21,085 nucleotides of DNA, from positions 1 through 21,085 of IMG/VR virus record IMGVR_UViG_3300009428_000100. One strand, given 5' to 3'. The stretch is from a virus. Position 1 is the first letter of the stretch. Each line of letters starts with the position of its first letter. A program made the translations under genes and the position numbers. Of this stretch, positions 6,583 through 12,339 are shown piece after piece. The notes below the pieces were generated by a model that saw only the letters and a list, made by a program, of their open reading frames with translations, ran no database searches and was not told where the DNA came from.

Positions 6583-6795
6583 TTAGGCGACGGCGCTGAG
6601 GCGCTTAAGGGCTGGGCACAGCTCTACGGCCGGGAAAGCCCCACTGGTGATCTGCTCGGCCCGCATGGCGGTGATAGCGGACATGCCGTGCTCGCCGCGG
6701 ACCCAGCCAGAGACAGTTGCTTGGCTGACAGCCAAAGCCTCAGCGACACGGTCTTGGGTTCCGAAGTGCTTAACGAGGCGGTCGAAGATGTCCAT
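6583..6795 (-). CDS. cro: Cro-like repressor
   Basis: The 70-aa product has a compact helix-turn-helix (residues about 12-36: GTQDRVAEALAVSQATVSGW) as in Cro and YdaS-type proteins. ATG 6795 follows GAGG by about 7 nt and lies about 20 nt downstream of the predicted P_R start. An in-frame extension upstream to 6897 would cross the operators and is rejected. It is transcribed divergently from cI and should bind the O_R sites to favour the lytic course. Could also be called a YdaS-like regulator; the position makes Cro the better name. Confidence 0.88.
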   Translation of the reverse strand: MDIFDRLVKHFGTQDRVAEALAVSQATVSGWVRGEHGMSAITAMRAEQITSGAFPAVELCPALKRLSAVA

Positions 6796-6808
6796 TTGCA
6801 GACCTCTA

Positions 6809-6822
6809 ATAGGAATGCCTTT
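6809..6822. promoter_or_regulatory. Operator O_R1 (cro-proximal)
   Basis: ATAGGAATGCCTTT, first of three 14-bp sites whose starts are exactly 24 bp apart. The AGG-nnnn-CCT core is an imperfect palindrome. It lies just downstream of the P_R -10 box, where bound CI or Cro would block the cro promoter. Confidence 0.8.
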
Positions 6823-6852
6823 ATAATAGGCGATAGGAATGCCTGTTTGCAA
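6823..6852 (-). promoter_or_regulatory. Promoter P_R (cro and replication operon)
   Basis: On the minus strand TTGCAA (6852-6847), an 18-bp spacer and TATTAT (6828-6823) form a good sigma70 promoter. Initiation would be near 6816, about 20 nt before cro. O_R2 lies in its spacer and O_R1 over its start. Confidence 0.75.
6833..6846. promoter_or_regulatory. Operator O_R2
   Basis: ATAGGAATGCCTGT, the best palindrome of the array (ATAGG against ACAGG on the other strand). It sits in the spacer between the P_R -35 and -10 boxes. An extra ATAGG half-site (6826-6830) lies just beside it. Confidence 0.82.
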
Positions 6853-6876
6853 GAATATAGGTGTCCCTGTGATGAT
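6847..6876 (+). promoter_or_regulatory. Candidate promoter P_RM (cI maintenance)
   Basis: The palindromic TTGCAA (6847-6852) can also serve as a -35 on the plus strand, with an 18-bp spacer and a weak -10 GATGAT (6871-6876). Initiation would fall at about 6883, the A of the cI ATG, giving a leaderless mRNA as in lambda; consistent with this, cI has no visible ribosome site. A perfect TATAAT on this strand at 6822-6827 is an alternative, but its upstream -35 is badly spaced. Confidence 0.45.
6857..6870. promoter_or_regulatory. Operator O_R3 (cI-proximal)
   Basis: ATAGGTGTCCCTGT, 24 bp after O_R2. It keeps both half-sites and differs in the centre. It lies between the proposed P_RM -35 and -10 boxes, so occupancy would shut off cI, as O_R3 does in lambda. 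Confidence 0.8.
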
Positions 6877-6882
6877 TCGCCC

Positions 6883-7656
6883 ATGGACTACAAACACCGC
6901 GTCAAAGCCGCGCGCAAATACGCCGGCCTTACCCAGGGCGAACTCGCCGAAAAGATCGGAATCAAGCAGGCCTCGATTTCGGATCTTGAGCGCGGCAAGT
7001 CAGCGAGCTCGTCTTATACGGCGAGCATTGCGCGTGCCTGCGGAGTGAGCCCCTATTGGCTGGAAACAGGCCAAGGTGAGATGCTGTCCGATTCGAAAGA
7101 CCCGACAGGCGGCATGGAGAATGTCGTGCTGCTGCCGACACAGCAGGCTAACGAGTTTCAAATCGTTGGCGACCTGTCGGTATGGGACAGCGATACGCCC
7201 CTAGAGAATGACGAGGTGTATGTGCCGCTGTACAAAGAAGTAGAACTATCGGCGGGGAACGGGTCGACCTCCATTCAGGAGTCCCCTGGAAGGATGGTGC
7301 GATTCGCCAAGAGCACGCTGCGAGAGGCTAGCGTTCAGCCAGAGAATGCTAAGGCTGCGCAGGTTTCCGGCAACTCCATGGCGCGCGTGATCATGCCTGG
7401 CGCCACTATCGGAATCGACATAGGTACGACACAGATTTACGACGGCGACATTTACGCCATCGATCATGGTGGAATGCTGCGGGTAAAGTATGTTTATAGG
7501 CTGCCAAATGGCGGGCTGCGCTTGCGCTCGGAGAACTCCGAGGAGCATCCAGACGAGATATTCAGCGGGGAAGAAGTGGTGTCGGAAGGCATCCGCATTA
7601 TTGGCTGGGTCTTCTGGTGGTCAACGGTCCAGCGCCGGCGCGGATCGCCGTACTAG
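6883..7656 (+). CDS. cI: CI-like phage repressor, S24 self-cleaving
   Basis: The 257-aa protein has an N-terminal XRE-type helix-turn-helix (residues about 6-58, with LTQGELAEKIGIKQASISDL) and a C-terminal LexA/S24 peptidase domain (about 112-250). The likely self-cleavage site is A124-G125 in ELSAGNG; the catalytic dyad is S165 in SGNSM and K202 in LRVKYVY. It should dimerise on the ATAGG-type operators at O_R and O_L and be inactivated by RecA-stimulated cleavage after DNA damage. The ATG at 6883 is chosen because the HTH starts right after it and no upstream start has a ribosome site. It ends in front of a strong terminator. Confidence 0.96.
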   Translation: MDYKHRVKAARKYAGLTQGELAEKIGIKQASISDLERGKSASSSYTASIARACGVSPYWLETGQGEMLSDSKDPTGGMENVVLLPTQQANEFQIVGDLSVWDSDTPLENDEVYVPLYKEVELSAGNGSTSIQESPGRMVRFAKSTLREASVQPENAKAAQVSGNSMARVIMPGATIGIDIGTTQIYDGDIYAIDHGGMLRVKYVYRLPNGGLRLRSENSEEHPDEIFSGEEVVSEGIRIIGWVFWWSTVQRRRGSPY

Positions 7657-7674
7657 CCGCATAGAAGACAGAGA

Positions 7675-7700
7675 AGCCCCGCACTTGGCGGGGCTTTTTT
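7675..7700 (+). terminator. Rho-independent terminator after cI
   Basis: AGCCCCGC (7675-7682), loop ACTTG, GCGGGGCT (7688-7695) and a run of six T. It ends the cI transcript. The minus-strand copy has no U-tract, so it does not serve the convergent 72-aa gene. Confidence 0.93.
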
Positions 7701-7707
7701 GTTTCCG

Positions 7708-7926
7708 CTACTCGTCTCTACTGTCATCCCGGCCCGCGCCCAGGTAGTCGTTCGGGTACTTCCTTAACTCCCGTCTTAGCAGCCTCCCCGCCCCTCCCGT
7801 ACCAAGCTCCTCCACGGCGAGCTGGATACCCGCTGCGGCCACCTCCTGCGCCGTCGTGGGCTGCATATCAAGCTGGCCTCCTGGCCACGTTGCCTTTATT
7901 TCGGCGTGAACGAACACCTTCGCCAT
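7708..7926 (-). CDS. Hypothetical 72-aa protein of the immunity region
   Basis: ATG 7926 with GGGAG 7 nt upstream. The product begins MAKVFVHAEIKATWPGGQLD and continues with a helical VAAAGIQLAVEELG segment and a basic, then acidic tail. It converges on cI and diverges from P_L, so it is outside both early operons and could be expressed in the lysogen, the position held by rex-type genes in lambda. I do not recognise the family. Its own promoter is not obvious; TTGTGT with a weak downstream box is the only candidate seen. Confidence 0.75.
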   Translation of the reverse strand: MAKVFVHAEIKATWPGGQLDMQPTTAQEVAAAGIQLAVEELGTGGAGRLLRRELRKYPNDYLGAGRDDSRDE

Positions 7927-7941
7927 AGATTTCTCCCTGCA

Positions 7942-7995
7942 TTGCATGCAAAACCGACCATTCGTCGGCCAGTGAGCGGCTAAATATCGGCCGCT
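7942..7995. repeat. Cluster of three palindromes between the 72-aa gene and P_L
   Basis: Three separate dyads lie within 54 bp: TTGCATGCAA (7942-7951, perfect), CCGAC-CATTC-GTCGG (7954-7968) and AGCGGC-TAAATATCG-GCCGCT (7975-7995). None has a U-tract. They lie in the leader of the minus-strand gene and upstream of P_L, so they could be protein binding sites or hairpins in that leader. Function not known. Confidence 0.6.
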
Positions 7996-8016
7996 AACTA
8001 CTGATTACACAAAAAT

Positions 8017-8030
8017 ACAGGAGTTCCTAT
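8017..8030. promoter_or_regulatory. Operator O_L1
   Basis: ACAGGAGTTCCTAT matches the reverse complement of the O_R2 site (ACAGGCATTCCTAT) at 12 of 14 bases. It abuts the -35 box of P_L, whose first T is its last base. Confidence 0.75.
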
Positions 8031-8058
8031 TGACTAATAAAAAAGGTTTGCCTATATT
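8030..8058 (+). promoter_or_regulatory. Promoter P_L (recombination/excision operon)
   Basis: TTGACT (8030-8035), exactly 17 bp, TATATT (8053-8058): a near-consensus sigma70 promoter, the strongest seen in the window. Initiation is expected near 8065. Two operators flank and overlap it. It should drive all plus-strand genes from 8325 to the integrase. Confidence 0.88.
8042..8055. promoter_or_regulatory. Operator O_L2
   Basis: AAAGGTTTGCCTAT keeps the AnAGG-nnnn-CCTAT pattern and starts 25 bp after O_L1. It overlaps the -10 box of P_L, so CI bound here would directly exclude RNA polymerase. Confidence 0.65.
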
Positions 8059-8086
8059 TCACTCCATCGAAGCGCAACAAGCTTCA

Positions 8087-8133
8087 AGGCCCCGAAACGG
8101 GCCTCGGGTGAATCCCGAAACGCTCTTTACACA
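8087..8133 (+). promoter_or_regulatory. Antitermination-type leader element: tandem hairpins plus boxA
   Basis: Just downstream of the P_L start lie two adjoining hairpins, AGGCCC-CGAAAC-GGGCCT (8087-8104) and TCGGG-TGAAT-CCCGA (8104-8118), followed by CGCTCTTTACACA (8121-8133), which matches the bacterial/lambdoid boxA core CGCTCTTTA. The hairpin-then-boxA order is that of rrn leaders rather than lambda nut (boxA then boxB). The repeat CCCGAAAC occurs in each hairpin region (8091 and 8114), allowing alternative pairing. Likely a Nus-factor loading site for reading through the long operon. Confidence 0.55.
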
Positions 8134-8324
8134 ATCTGCCGCAACACAAACCGCATTGCCTCGACGGCGACCGGCGCACTGGAAAAGCCATTGAGGGGCT
8201 GGAACAGGCGAGGTGCTGACCGAACCGAGCGAATGACCCGAACGGGCAGTGCGGAGAGAAACACCGACGAATCACTGATGCCGCTTCGATGAGGCGGCAT
8301 TGGGATCAAACCGGAGTAACCACA
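8134..8324 (+). other. Rest of the untranslated P_L leader
   Basis: No standard gene is visible here. The stretch holds a possible short reading frame that starts at GTG 8108 and ends at TGA 8192-8194 (see findings), and a hairpin ATGCCGC-TTCGATGAG-GCGGCAT (8278-8300) that ends just before the ribosome site (GGAG, 8313) of the first clear gene. No U-tract follows, so it is not a simple terminator; it may affect translation or RNA stability. Confidence 0.5.
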
Positions 8325-8672
8325 ATGGCTCAACGCAAAGGAATCATCGTCAAGTACGAATGCGGCAGCTGCAATGAACAGCACGACTACGAAGACGAGG
8401 CACGCGACTGCTGCATGCCCAGCGTATCGGAAGTCTACTTCTGCCCAGTTTGCGACTGGGAGCACTCCACCATGGAAGCGGCTGAGGGTTGCGTTGCTAG
8501 CCACGCAGACCTTCCTGATTTGCCTGATAGCTGCCCGAGCTGTTTAAGGCCAGCAGAATCAGCCATGCATCGTGTCGAGGTCGCAGTTGCCGGTCATTGC
8601 AGTACATGCAACCCGATCTATACCCCCGAAGAAAACATCGCCATTAAGTACGCGCTTGAGCCTAAGGAATAG
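8325..8672 (+). CDS. Cys-rich multi-zinc-ribbon protein, first gene of the P_L operon
   Basis: The 115-aa product begins MAQRKGIIVKYECGSC and contains four CxxC knuckles: C13/C16, C40/C43, C70/C73 and C92/C95, plus CC at 29-30 and C56. The pattern suggests two or more zinc ribbons, in a protein rich in acidic residues (DYEDEARD). GGAG 8 nt upstream supports ATG 8325; an in-frame ATG at 8289 lacks a ribosome site. Being the first translated gene after P_L, it occupies the place where lambdoid phages encode the N antiterminator, but it is not Arg-rich. Function unknown. Confidence 0.82.
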   Translation: MAQRKGIIVKYECGSCNEQHDYEDEARDCCMPSVSEVYFCPVCDWEHSTMEAAEGCVASHADLPDLPDSCPSCLRPAESAMHRVEVAVAGHCSTCNPIYTPEENIAIKYALEPKE

Positions 8673-8743
8673 CGGGCTCCGAGCACTCACAGATACGCCC
8701 CATACGCCGTCCAGACGCACCCCGGCAGCAGACGCTGACAAGG

Positions 8744-8780
8744 GTTAAGCGAGTGGATGAGGTGGAGTTGGTGGCTTAAC
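8744..8780 (+). repeat. Inverted repeat in the intergenic gap
   Basis: GTTAAGC (8744-8750) and GCTTAAC (8774-8780) form a perfect 7-bp dyad with a 23-nt G-rich loop. It is the only structure seen in the 124-bp gap 8673-8796 and ends 16 nt before the next gene. Confidence 0.5.
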
Positions 8781-8796
8781 GAACGGAGATACGGAG

Positions 8797-9024
8797 ATGG
8801 CAAACCTGCACGTTGCGACATCGCCGCTTACCAACCGCATCTACTGCGGCGGAGTGGCAAAGAATGGCCGGAGCTGGAACAGCAACAAGACCGATGTAAC
8901 GGGCGAAGCAAGCGCCGCTGTCGCGCAGCATGTTCTGGCGAACAAAGAGCCGGTTGTCATCACCTGCAATGGCGTGCCGACCTACCGCATTACTGTGGAG
9001 CGGCTCAGCGCCGCAGACGAATGA
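8797..9024 (+). CDS. Small conserved phage protein, 75 aa
   Basis: Begins MANLHVATSPLTNRIYCGG and continues with KNGRSWNSNKTDVTGEASAA, VAQHVLANKEPVVI and a YRITVERL strand. I have seen this pattern (VATSPLTNRI... DVT... V.QHV) repeatedly in small early proteins of gammaproteobacterial phages, probably the DUF7446 family, but I cannot confirm the number. GGAG just before the ATG supports the start. Mixed alpha/beta fold; function unknown. Confidence 0.85.
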   Translation: MANLHVATSPLTNRIYCGGVAKNGRSWNSNKTDVTGEASAAVAQHVLANKEPVVITCNGVPTYRITVERLSAADE

Positions 9025-9116
9025 CCCCCTATCACGGCTTACTCCTCCTCACCGCTATCTGGATCGTATGGATCATTGCTGAGTGGTGGGGGAGGAATTG
9101 GAAAGGAGATGGATGA
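9021..9116 (+). CDS. Tiny Trp-rich membrane protein, 31 aa
   Basis: ATG 9021 overlaps the preceding stop (ATGA), and the TGA (9114-9116) overlaps the next ATG (9113). The peptide MTPYHGLLLLTAIWIVWIIA plus EWWGRNWKGDG is one transmembrane helix with five tryptophans, three of them at the membrane edge. The double overlap makes it a likely true gene despite its size. Confidence 0.65.
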   Translation: MTPYHGLLLLTAIWIVWIIAEWWGRNWKGDG

Positions 9117-9376
9117 TGTGGCCTTGGAAGAAGACAGCCCCGGTTAGGGCCCCAGCCCCGCCGTTGTCCCGCGAGTGGGTCGCTGTGAAGGATCAAATGC
9201 CTCCGACGAGTCACCAGCAAATCCTGTTGTGGAACGGGCGCTTCCCTCGCCTAGGCCTATGCCTCGGGCTGCGAAATATGCCTGTCTCCCGCAACAACAC
9301 AGGGTTTTACACCTTCTACGAAGAACGGATTCACGACGTGACCCACTGGGCACCGATACCTGAATACCCGCAGTAA
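9113..9376 (+). CDS. DUF551-like phage protein
   Basis: The 87-aa product has the DUF551 outline: REWVAVKDQMPP near residue 21, a strand QQILLWNGRF, and the C-terminal VTHWAPIPEYP that matches the family's THWMPLPEPP ending. DUF551 proteins are common small early phage proteins of unknown role. ATG 9113 is preferred because it overlaps the preceding stop and follows AAGGAGAT closely; ATG 9116 is also possible. Confidence 0.82.
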   Translation: MMWPWKKTAPVRAPAPPLSREWVAVKDQMPPTSHQQILLWNGRFPRLGLCLGLRNMPVSRNNTGFYTFYEERIHDVTHWAPIPEYPQ

Positions 9377-9541
9377 CAGGCGAGCGCAGCGCCCCGGTTT
9401 ACCGGATATCTGCGACAGGGATAAGCCGGTAGTGCCCTGATTGCGTAAAACACCGGCAGCCGTTGGCGGGCTCTCACAGCTTGCCCGTTGAGATGGCCGA
9501 CTTGCCGCCGATAGCGGCCTTCCTACACCCCAGCACTCACC

Positions 9542-9579
9542 GCAAAGCCTCTGCCTGTACCTCACAACGGGGGCTTTGC
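9542..9579 (+). repeat. Inverted repeat upstream of the 66-aa gene
   Basis: GCAAAGCC (9542-9549) and GGCTTTGC (9572-9579) form an 8-bp perfect dyad with a 22-nt loop, in the 231-bp gap 9377-9607, which holds no other gene that I can support. It lies about 15 nt before the ribosome site of the next gene. Confidence 0.55.
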
Positions 9580-9607
9580 AGTGGGTGCCATTCCGAGGCA
9601 AATCACT

Positions 9608-9808
9608 ATGGCAATCATCAAGACCAACTGCTCTTGCGGGCAGCCGGTAGAGATTCGCACGGCCGCAGATTCGAAAAGCGACTTCCGGCGCGACGGTAAA
9701 CAAGCGGTTTACCCGGGCGAGGACGGCTACTGCATTTTCCGATGCAGATCATGCCGCCAGCCTCTCCACGAAACCTGTCCCGAATACGCATTCGAGGTGA
9801 ACCCATGA
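9608..9808 (+). CDS. Small zinc-ribbon-like protein, 66 aa
   Basis: Begins MAIIKTNCSCGQPVEIRTAA and has two Cys pairs, CSCG near residue 8 and CRSC near 50, with another Cys in HETCPEY. This suggests a single zinc ribbon. GAGG 9 nt upstream supports ATG 9608. No family name is recognised. Confidence 0.78.
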   Translation: MAIIKTNCSCGQPVEIRTAADSKSDFRRDGKQAVYPGEDGYCIFRCRSCRQPLHETCPEYAFEVNP

Positions 9809-10023
9809 ACGCACTAGCACGCGGCCAGCGGCGCCGAGAGTCGTCCCTGCCTCCTGATAACACAACGCTTGAGGAAGCCATTCGTGAGCAGTTGCAAGAT
9901 CACGACGAGGACACCGTCAACGCCTTCATCGACTACTGCGATGACCGGATAGATGACTTCCTCGAACACGAGGCCAACCGGCGCCGCGAACACGCCGAAG
10001 AGATCAGGAGGGACGCAGCATGA
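9805..10023 (+). CDS. Hypothetical 72-aa acidic helical protein
   Basis: ATG 9805 overlaps the preceding stop (ATGA) and follows GAGGTG. The product begins MNALARGQRRRESSLPPDN, then an acidic helix (EEAIREQLQDHDEDTVNAFI), then a charged ERHAEEIRR-like tail. No known domain. Its stop overlaps the next start. Confidence 0.75.
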   Translation: MNALARGQRRRESSLPPDNTTLEEAIREQLQDHDEDTVNAFIDYCDDRIDDFLEHEANRRREHAEEIRRDAA

Positions 10024-10235
10024 AGACCGACGACACCATTCGCGAGCACTTCAAGCACCTGCGGGGCGCCCGATACGCAGCCACTGCCGACTATCACTGC
10101 AACGTGCTGTACGGCTACCTGAAAGCCTTGCGCGACACCGGCCAGATCGAAACGAGCCTTTACCTGCGGATGAATCACGCAGTCACGAAGGCATGGACGC
10201 TCAAGACGAAATTCACCGTGAGGACTGCGGCATGA
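10020..10235 (+). CDS. Hypothetical 71-aa phage protein
   Basis: ATG 10020 overlaps the previous stop and has GGAGGG upstream. The product begins MKTDDTIREHFKHLRGARYA and includes NVLYGYLKALRDTGQIE, a helical protein. Similar small proteins occur in Pseudomonas phages, but I cannot name a family. The stop overlaps the next ATG. Confidence 0.75.
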   Translation: MKTDDTIREHFKHLRGARYAATADYHCNVLYGYLKALRDTGQIETSLYLRMNHAVTKAWTLKTKFTVRTAA

Positions 10236-10651
10236 GCACGAATCGCTACATCGACAAGCTCAAGGCGCGACTGGCAAAGGAAGCCGACCAGCGCATGCAG
10301 CTGCAGGCCCTTCTGGACGATCAGGTCGCTCGGAATCGCGCCCTTCTCGCTGAGCGGGATGATCTGTTGCGTCAGGTTGAGACGCTGACCGATTGGTATT
10401 CGAACAGCTTGAACGTGATCAACGAAGTAACGGCAGCTCTGCCTGGCGTCCAGTACATGGACCCGCCAGACGGCGGCGACGTATCGGTGCCTGAGCAGGT
10501 GCGGCGCATGGCGAAGGACGCCGAGCGGTATCGGTTCCTTATGCGTGAGCTAGGCGGATCAGTATCTCAGGTCGTAATGGGGTCACTTGTCTTCAGTAAC
10601 GAAGACGTAGACGCAGCCATTGACGCCGCCCTGCAAGGAGAGCAGCCATGA
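10232..10651 (+). CDS. Coiled-coil phage protein, 139 aa
   Basis: ATG 10232 (after GAGG, overlapping the prior stop) gives MSTNRYIDKLKARLAKEADQ, a heptad-rich coil to about residue 55 (LLAERDDLLRQVETL), then a C-terminal part with VRRMAKDAERYRFLMREL, the DAERYR-LR pattern frequent in Ead/Ea-type phage proteins, and EDVDAAIDAAL at the end. Function unknown; likely accessory. Confidence 0.82.
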   Translation: MSTNRYIDKLKARLAKEADQRMQLQALLDDQVARNRALLAERDDLLRQVETLTDWYSNSLNVINEVTAALPGVQYMDPPDGGDVSVPEQVRRMAKDAERYRFLMRELGGSVSQVVMGSLVFSNEDVDAAIDAALQGEQP

Positions 10652-10887
10652 ACGATGTGAGCGGTTTCTTCTTAATGATGTTTGTCACGGCTTTTGCGAC
10701 GGGAGCAGCAGTCCTGTTCTCAGACCAGAGCGTGAGGCCCGTTGACATCGATTGGGCAACGAGCAGCTGCACGCCAAACGGCGGAATCAAGACCCTGTCC
10801 GCAGATATAGAGGACCTAGAGGTGCGCTGCGTAAACGGAGCCGCCTTCACTGCGGAAAAGAAATCGACGAAAGGATCTCAGCCATGA
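10648..10887 (+). CDS. Small membrane-anchored protein, 79 aa
   Basis: MNDVSGFFLMMFVTAFATGA starts with one transmembrane helix (about residues 6-24) followed by a soluble domain with two cysteines (C41 in SSCTPNG and C61 in EVRCVNG) that could form a disulphide outside the cytoplasm. It may be an anchored periplasmic protein or have an uncleaved signal. Start overlaps the prior stop. Function unknown. Confidence 0.75.
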   Translation: MNDVSGFFLMMFVTAFATGAAVLFSDQSVRPVDIDWATSSCTPNGGIKTLSADIEDLEVRCVNGAAFTAEKKSTKGSQP

Positions 10888-11072
10888 ACGCCACTACCGC
10901 ACCAGTTAAATCGCTGATCGACGAACAGCTAGAGGAAGTCGCCGCAGCCACGCCACGCGAGGCGCTAGAGCTAGCCCGGTCCATCGGCCTTGTTGGCTGG
11001 CCAGTACGCGCCTATCGCGAGCCAAACGGCTTATGGGTGCATCGGTATGACAAGCGAGGGATTCAGGTATGA
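10884..11072 (+). CDS. Hypothetical 62-aa protein
   Basis: ATG 10884 overlaps the previous stop; the product begins MNATTAPVKSLIDEQLEEVA, has an EALELARSIGL helix and ends with GLWVHRYDKRGIQV. Frame continuity with its neighbours through ATGA overlaps on both sides supports it. No family recognised. Confidence 0.72.
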   Translation: MNATTAPVKSLIDEQLEEVAAATPREALELARSIGLVGWPVRAYREPNGLWVHRYDKRGIQV

Positions 11073-11224
11073 CAACCGCCTACCTCCCCCTCGACCCCTA
11101 CGAACACGACGACACCCCCACAGGCCACAGCTATGCGGCTGCGTGGATTGCGCTGATCGGCTTCTTCGCCCTAGACGTGCTGATAGCGGTTCAGATCGGC
11201 GCGCTGAATCACTTCTTCGGATAA
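11069..11224 (+). CDS. Small membrane protein, 51 aa
   Basis: ATG 11069 overlaps the previous stop (ATGA); TAA at 11222-11224. The product begins MTTAYLPLDPYEHDDTPTGH and has one hydrophobic helix (AAWIALIGFFALDVLIAVQI) near the C-terminus. It is the second one-helix membrane protein in this stretch after the one at 10648. Function unknown. Confidence 0.65.
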   Translation: MTTAYLPLDPYEHDDTPTGHSYAAAWIALIGFFALDVLIAVQIGALNHFFG

Positions 11225-11268
11225 ACCAACCTACTGACAGGCTGCGCGATGCGGCCGAGGGAGCAACT

Positions 11269-12339
11269 ATGTCCACGGAAAACCAACTGGTAGCGCTTGA
11301 CGACATCAGCATCGACAAGGCGCCGGCCATCTACGGCCATAACAAGCTGACCGCCTACGTAGCCCTGGCTCGCGAGCAGGCAGCCAATGAGGTGCCGGAT
11401 CTGACGACCAAGAAGGGTCGCGACCGTATCGCCTCGCTGGCAGCGCAAGTCAGCCGGTCGAAGACGGCAGTAGAGAAGCCGGGCCGCGAGTACCTGAAGC
11501 GCATCAAGGAGATGCCCAAGGCCATCGAGGCTGAGCTACGCGAGTTCGTGAACAGCATGGATGCGCTGCGCGACGAGGTTCGGGCGCCGCTGAATGAGTG
11601 GGAGCAGGCTGAAGCGGATCGCGTGGCGAAGCATGAGCAAGGCATCGAGCACATGAAAACGCTTGCCGCATTTCTCGATCACGCAGACAGCGCAACCATC
11701 AAGGCGCAGCTGGCCGAACTGCAAGAGATAACCATCGGCGACGACTGGCAGGAATTCGAGGCAGAGGCGCACCGCGTCAAGGCAGCATCGGTCACCGCGC
11801 TACAGGTGGCACTGGTAGCCCGCGAGAAGCACGAAGCCGAGCTTGCGGCAATCGCTAAATTCCAGGCTGAGCAGGCCCAGCGCGAGCAGAAGGAGCGCGA
11901 GGAACGCATCGCCCGGGAAGCAGCAGAGCAAGCCCAGCGCGAAGCCGAGCAGCGCGCACATGCCGAGCGTGACGCAGCAGCCAAGCGGGAAGCCGACGCC
12001 AAGGCAGCCGCCGAACAACGCGAGTTGCAGTTGAAGCTGGAAGCCGAGCAGTCAGCCCGTCGTGAACTGGAAGCTCAGCAGCGCGCCGAGCAGGCCGAGC
12101 GTGACGCCGAAGCAAAAGCCCAGGCCGCAGCAGCAGCCGAACGCCATCGTCAGGCAGACGAGCAGGCTCGCATTGAGCGTGAAGCCAAGGCGCGCGAGGC
12201 GGACATTGCACATAAGGGCGCAATCAACCGCGCCGCACTGGAAGCATTCATCGCTGGCGGTATGCCCGAAGCGTGCGCCAAGCAAGCCGTGACGCTGATC
12301 GCCAAGCGCCAGATCCCGAACGTATCAATCGCCTACTAA
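11269..12339 (+). CDS. Long coiled-coil (TolA-like) phage protein
   Basis: The 356-aa product has a globular N-terminal region (residues 1-180, MSTENQLVALDDISIDKAPA onward), a very Ala/Glu/Gln/Arg-rich coiled coil (about 185-315) and a short C-terminal helical domain (about 317-356, INRAALEAFIAGGMPEACA to NVSIAY). That C-terminal module, ending in an I-x-V-x-I-x-Y strand, is found on several recombination-region phage proteins. The coil makes database hits to TolA likely but they reflect composition. GGGAG precedes ATG 11269. It stands at the head of the Sak4/SSB/exonuclease module, so a DNA-recombination role is a reasonable guess, not shown. Confidence 0.85.
   Translation: MSTENQLVALDDISIDKAPAIYGHNKLTAYVALAREQAANEVPDLTTKKGRDRIASLAAQVSRSKTAVEKPGREYLKRIKEMPKAIEAELREFVNSMDALRDEVRAPLNEWEQAEADRVAKHEQGIEHMKTLAAFLDHADSATIKAQLAELQEITIGDDWQEFEAEAHRVKAASVTALQVALVAREKHEAELAAIAKFQAEQAQREQKEREERIAREAAEQAQREAEQRAHAERDAAAKREADAKAAAEQRELQLKLEAEQSARRELEAQQRAEQAERDAEAKAQAAAAAERHRQADEQARIEREAKAREADIAHKGAINRAALEAFIAGGMPEACAKQAVTLIAKRQIPNVSIAY

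Noticed and set aside
6523-6882. N-terminal extension of cI through the operators
   Set aside because: It would cross cro and all three operators in the opposite direction; the HTH domain starts right after ATG 6883.
8127-8504. 125-codon minus-strand frame across the P_L leader
   Set aside because: It runs against the Cys-rich first gene and has no ribosome site; hydrophobic stretch is a by-product of the reverse frame.
11860-12200. Apparent repeats in the coiled-coil coding region
   Set aside because: The similarity comes from repeated Ala, Glu, Gln and Arg codons; no regular repeat unit or spacer, so not CRISPR or tandem repeats.
11800-12285. Cys/Leu-rich minus-strand frames opposite the coiled-coil gene
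   Set aside because: Reverse reading of Ala/Glu/Gln/Arg-rich codons gives Leu/Ala/Cys runs; composition effect.
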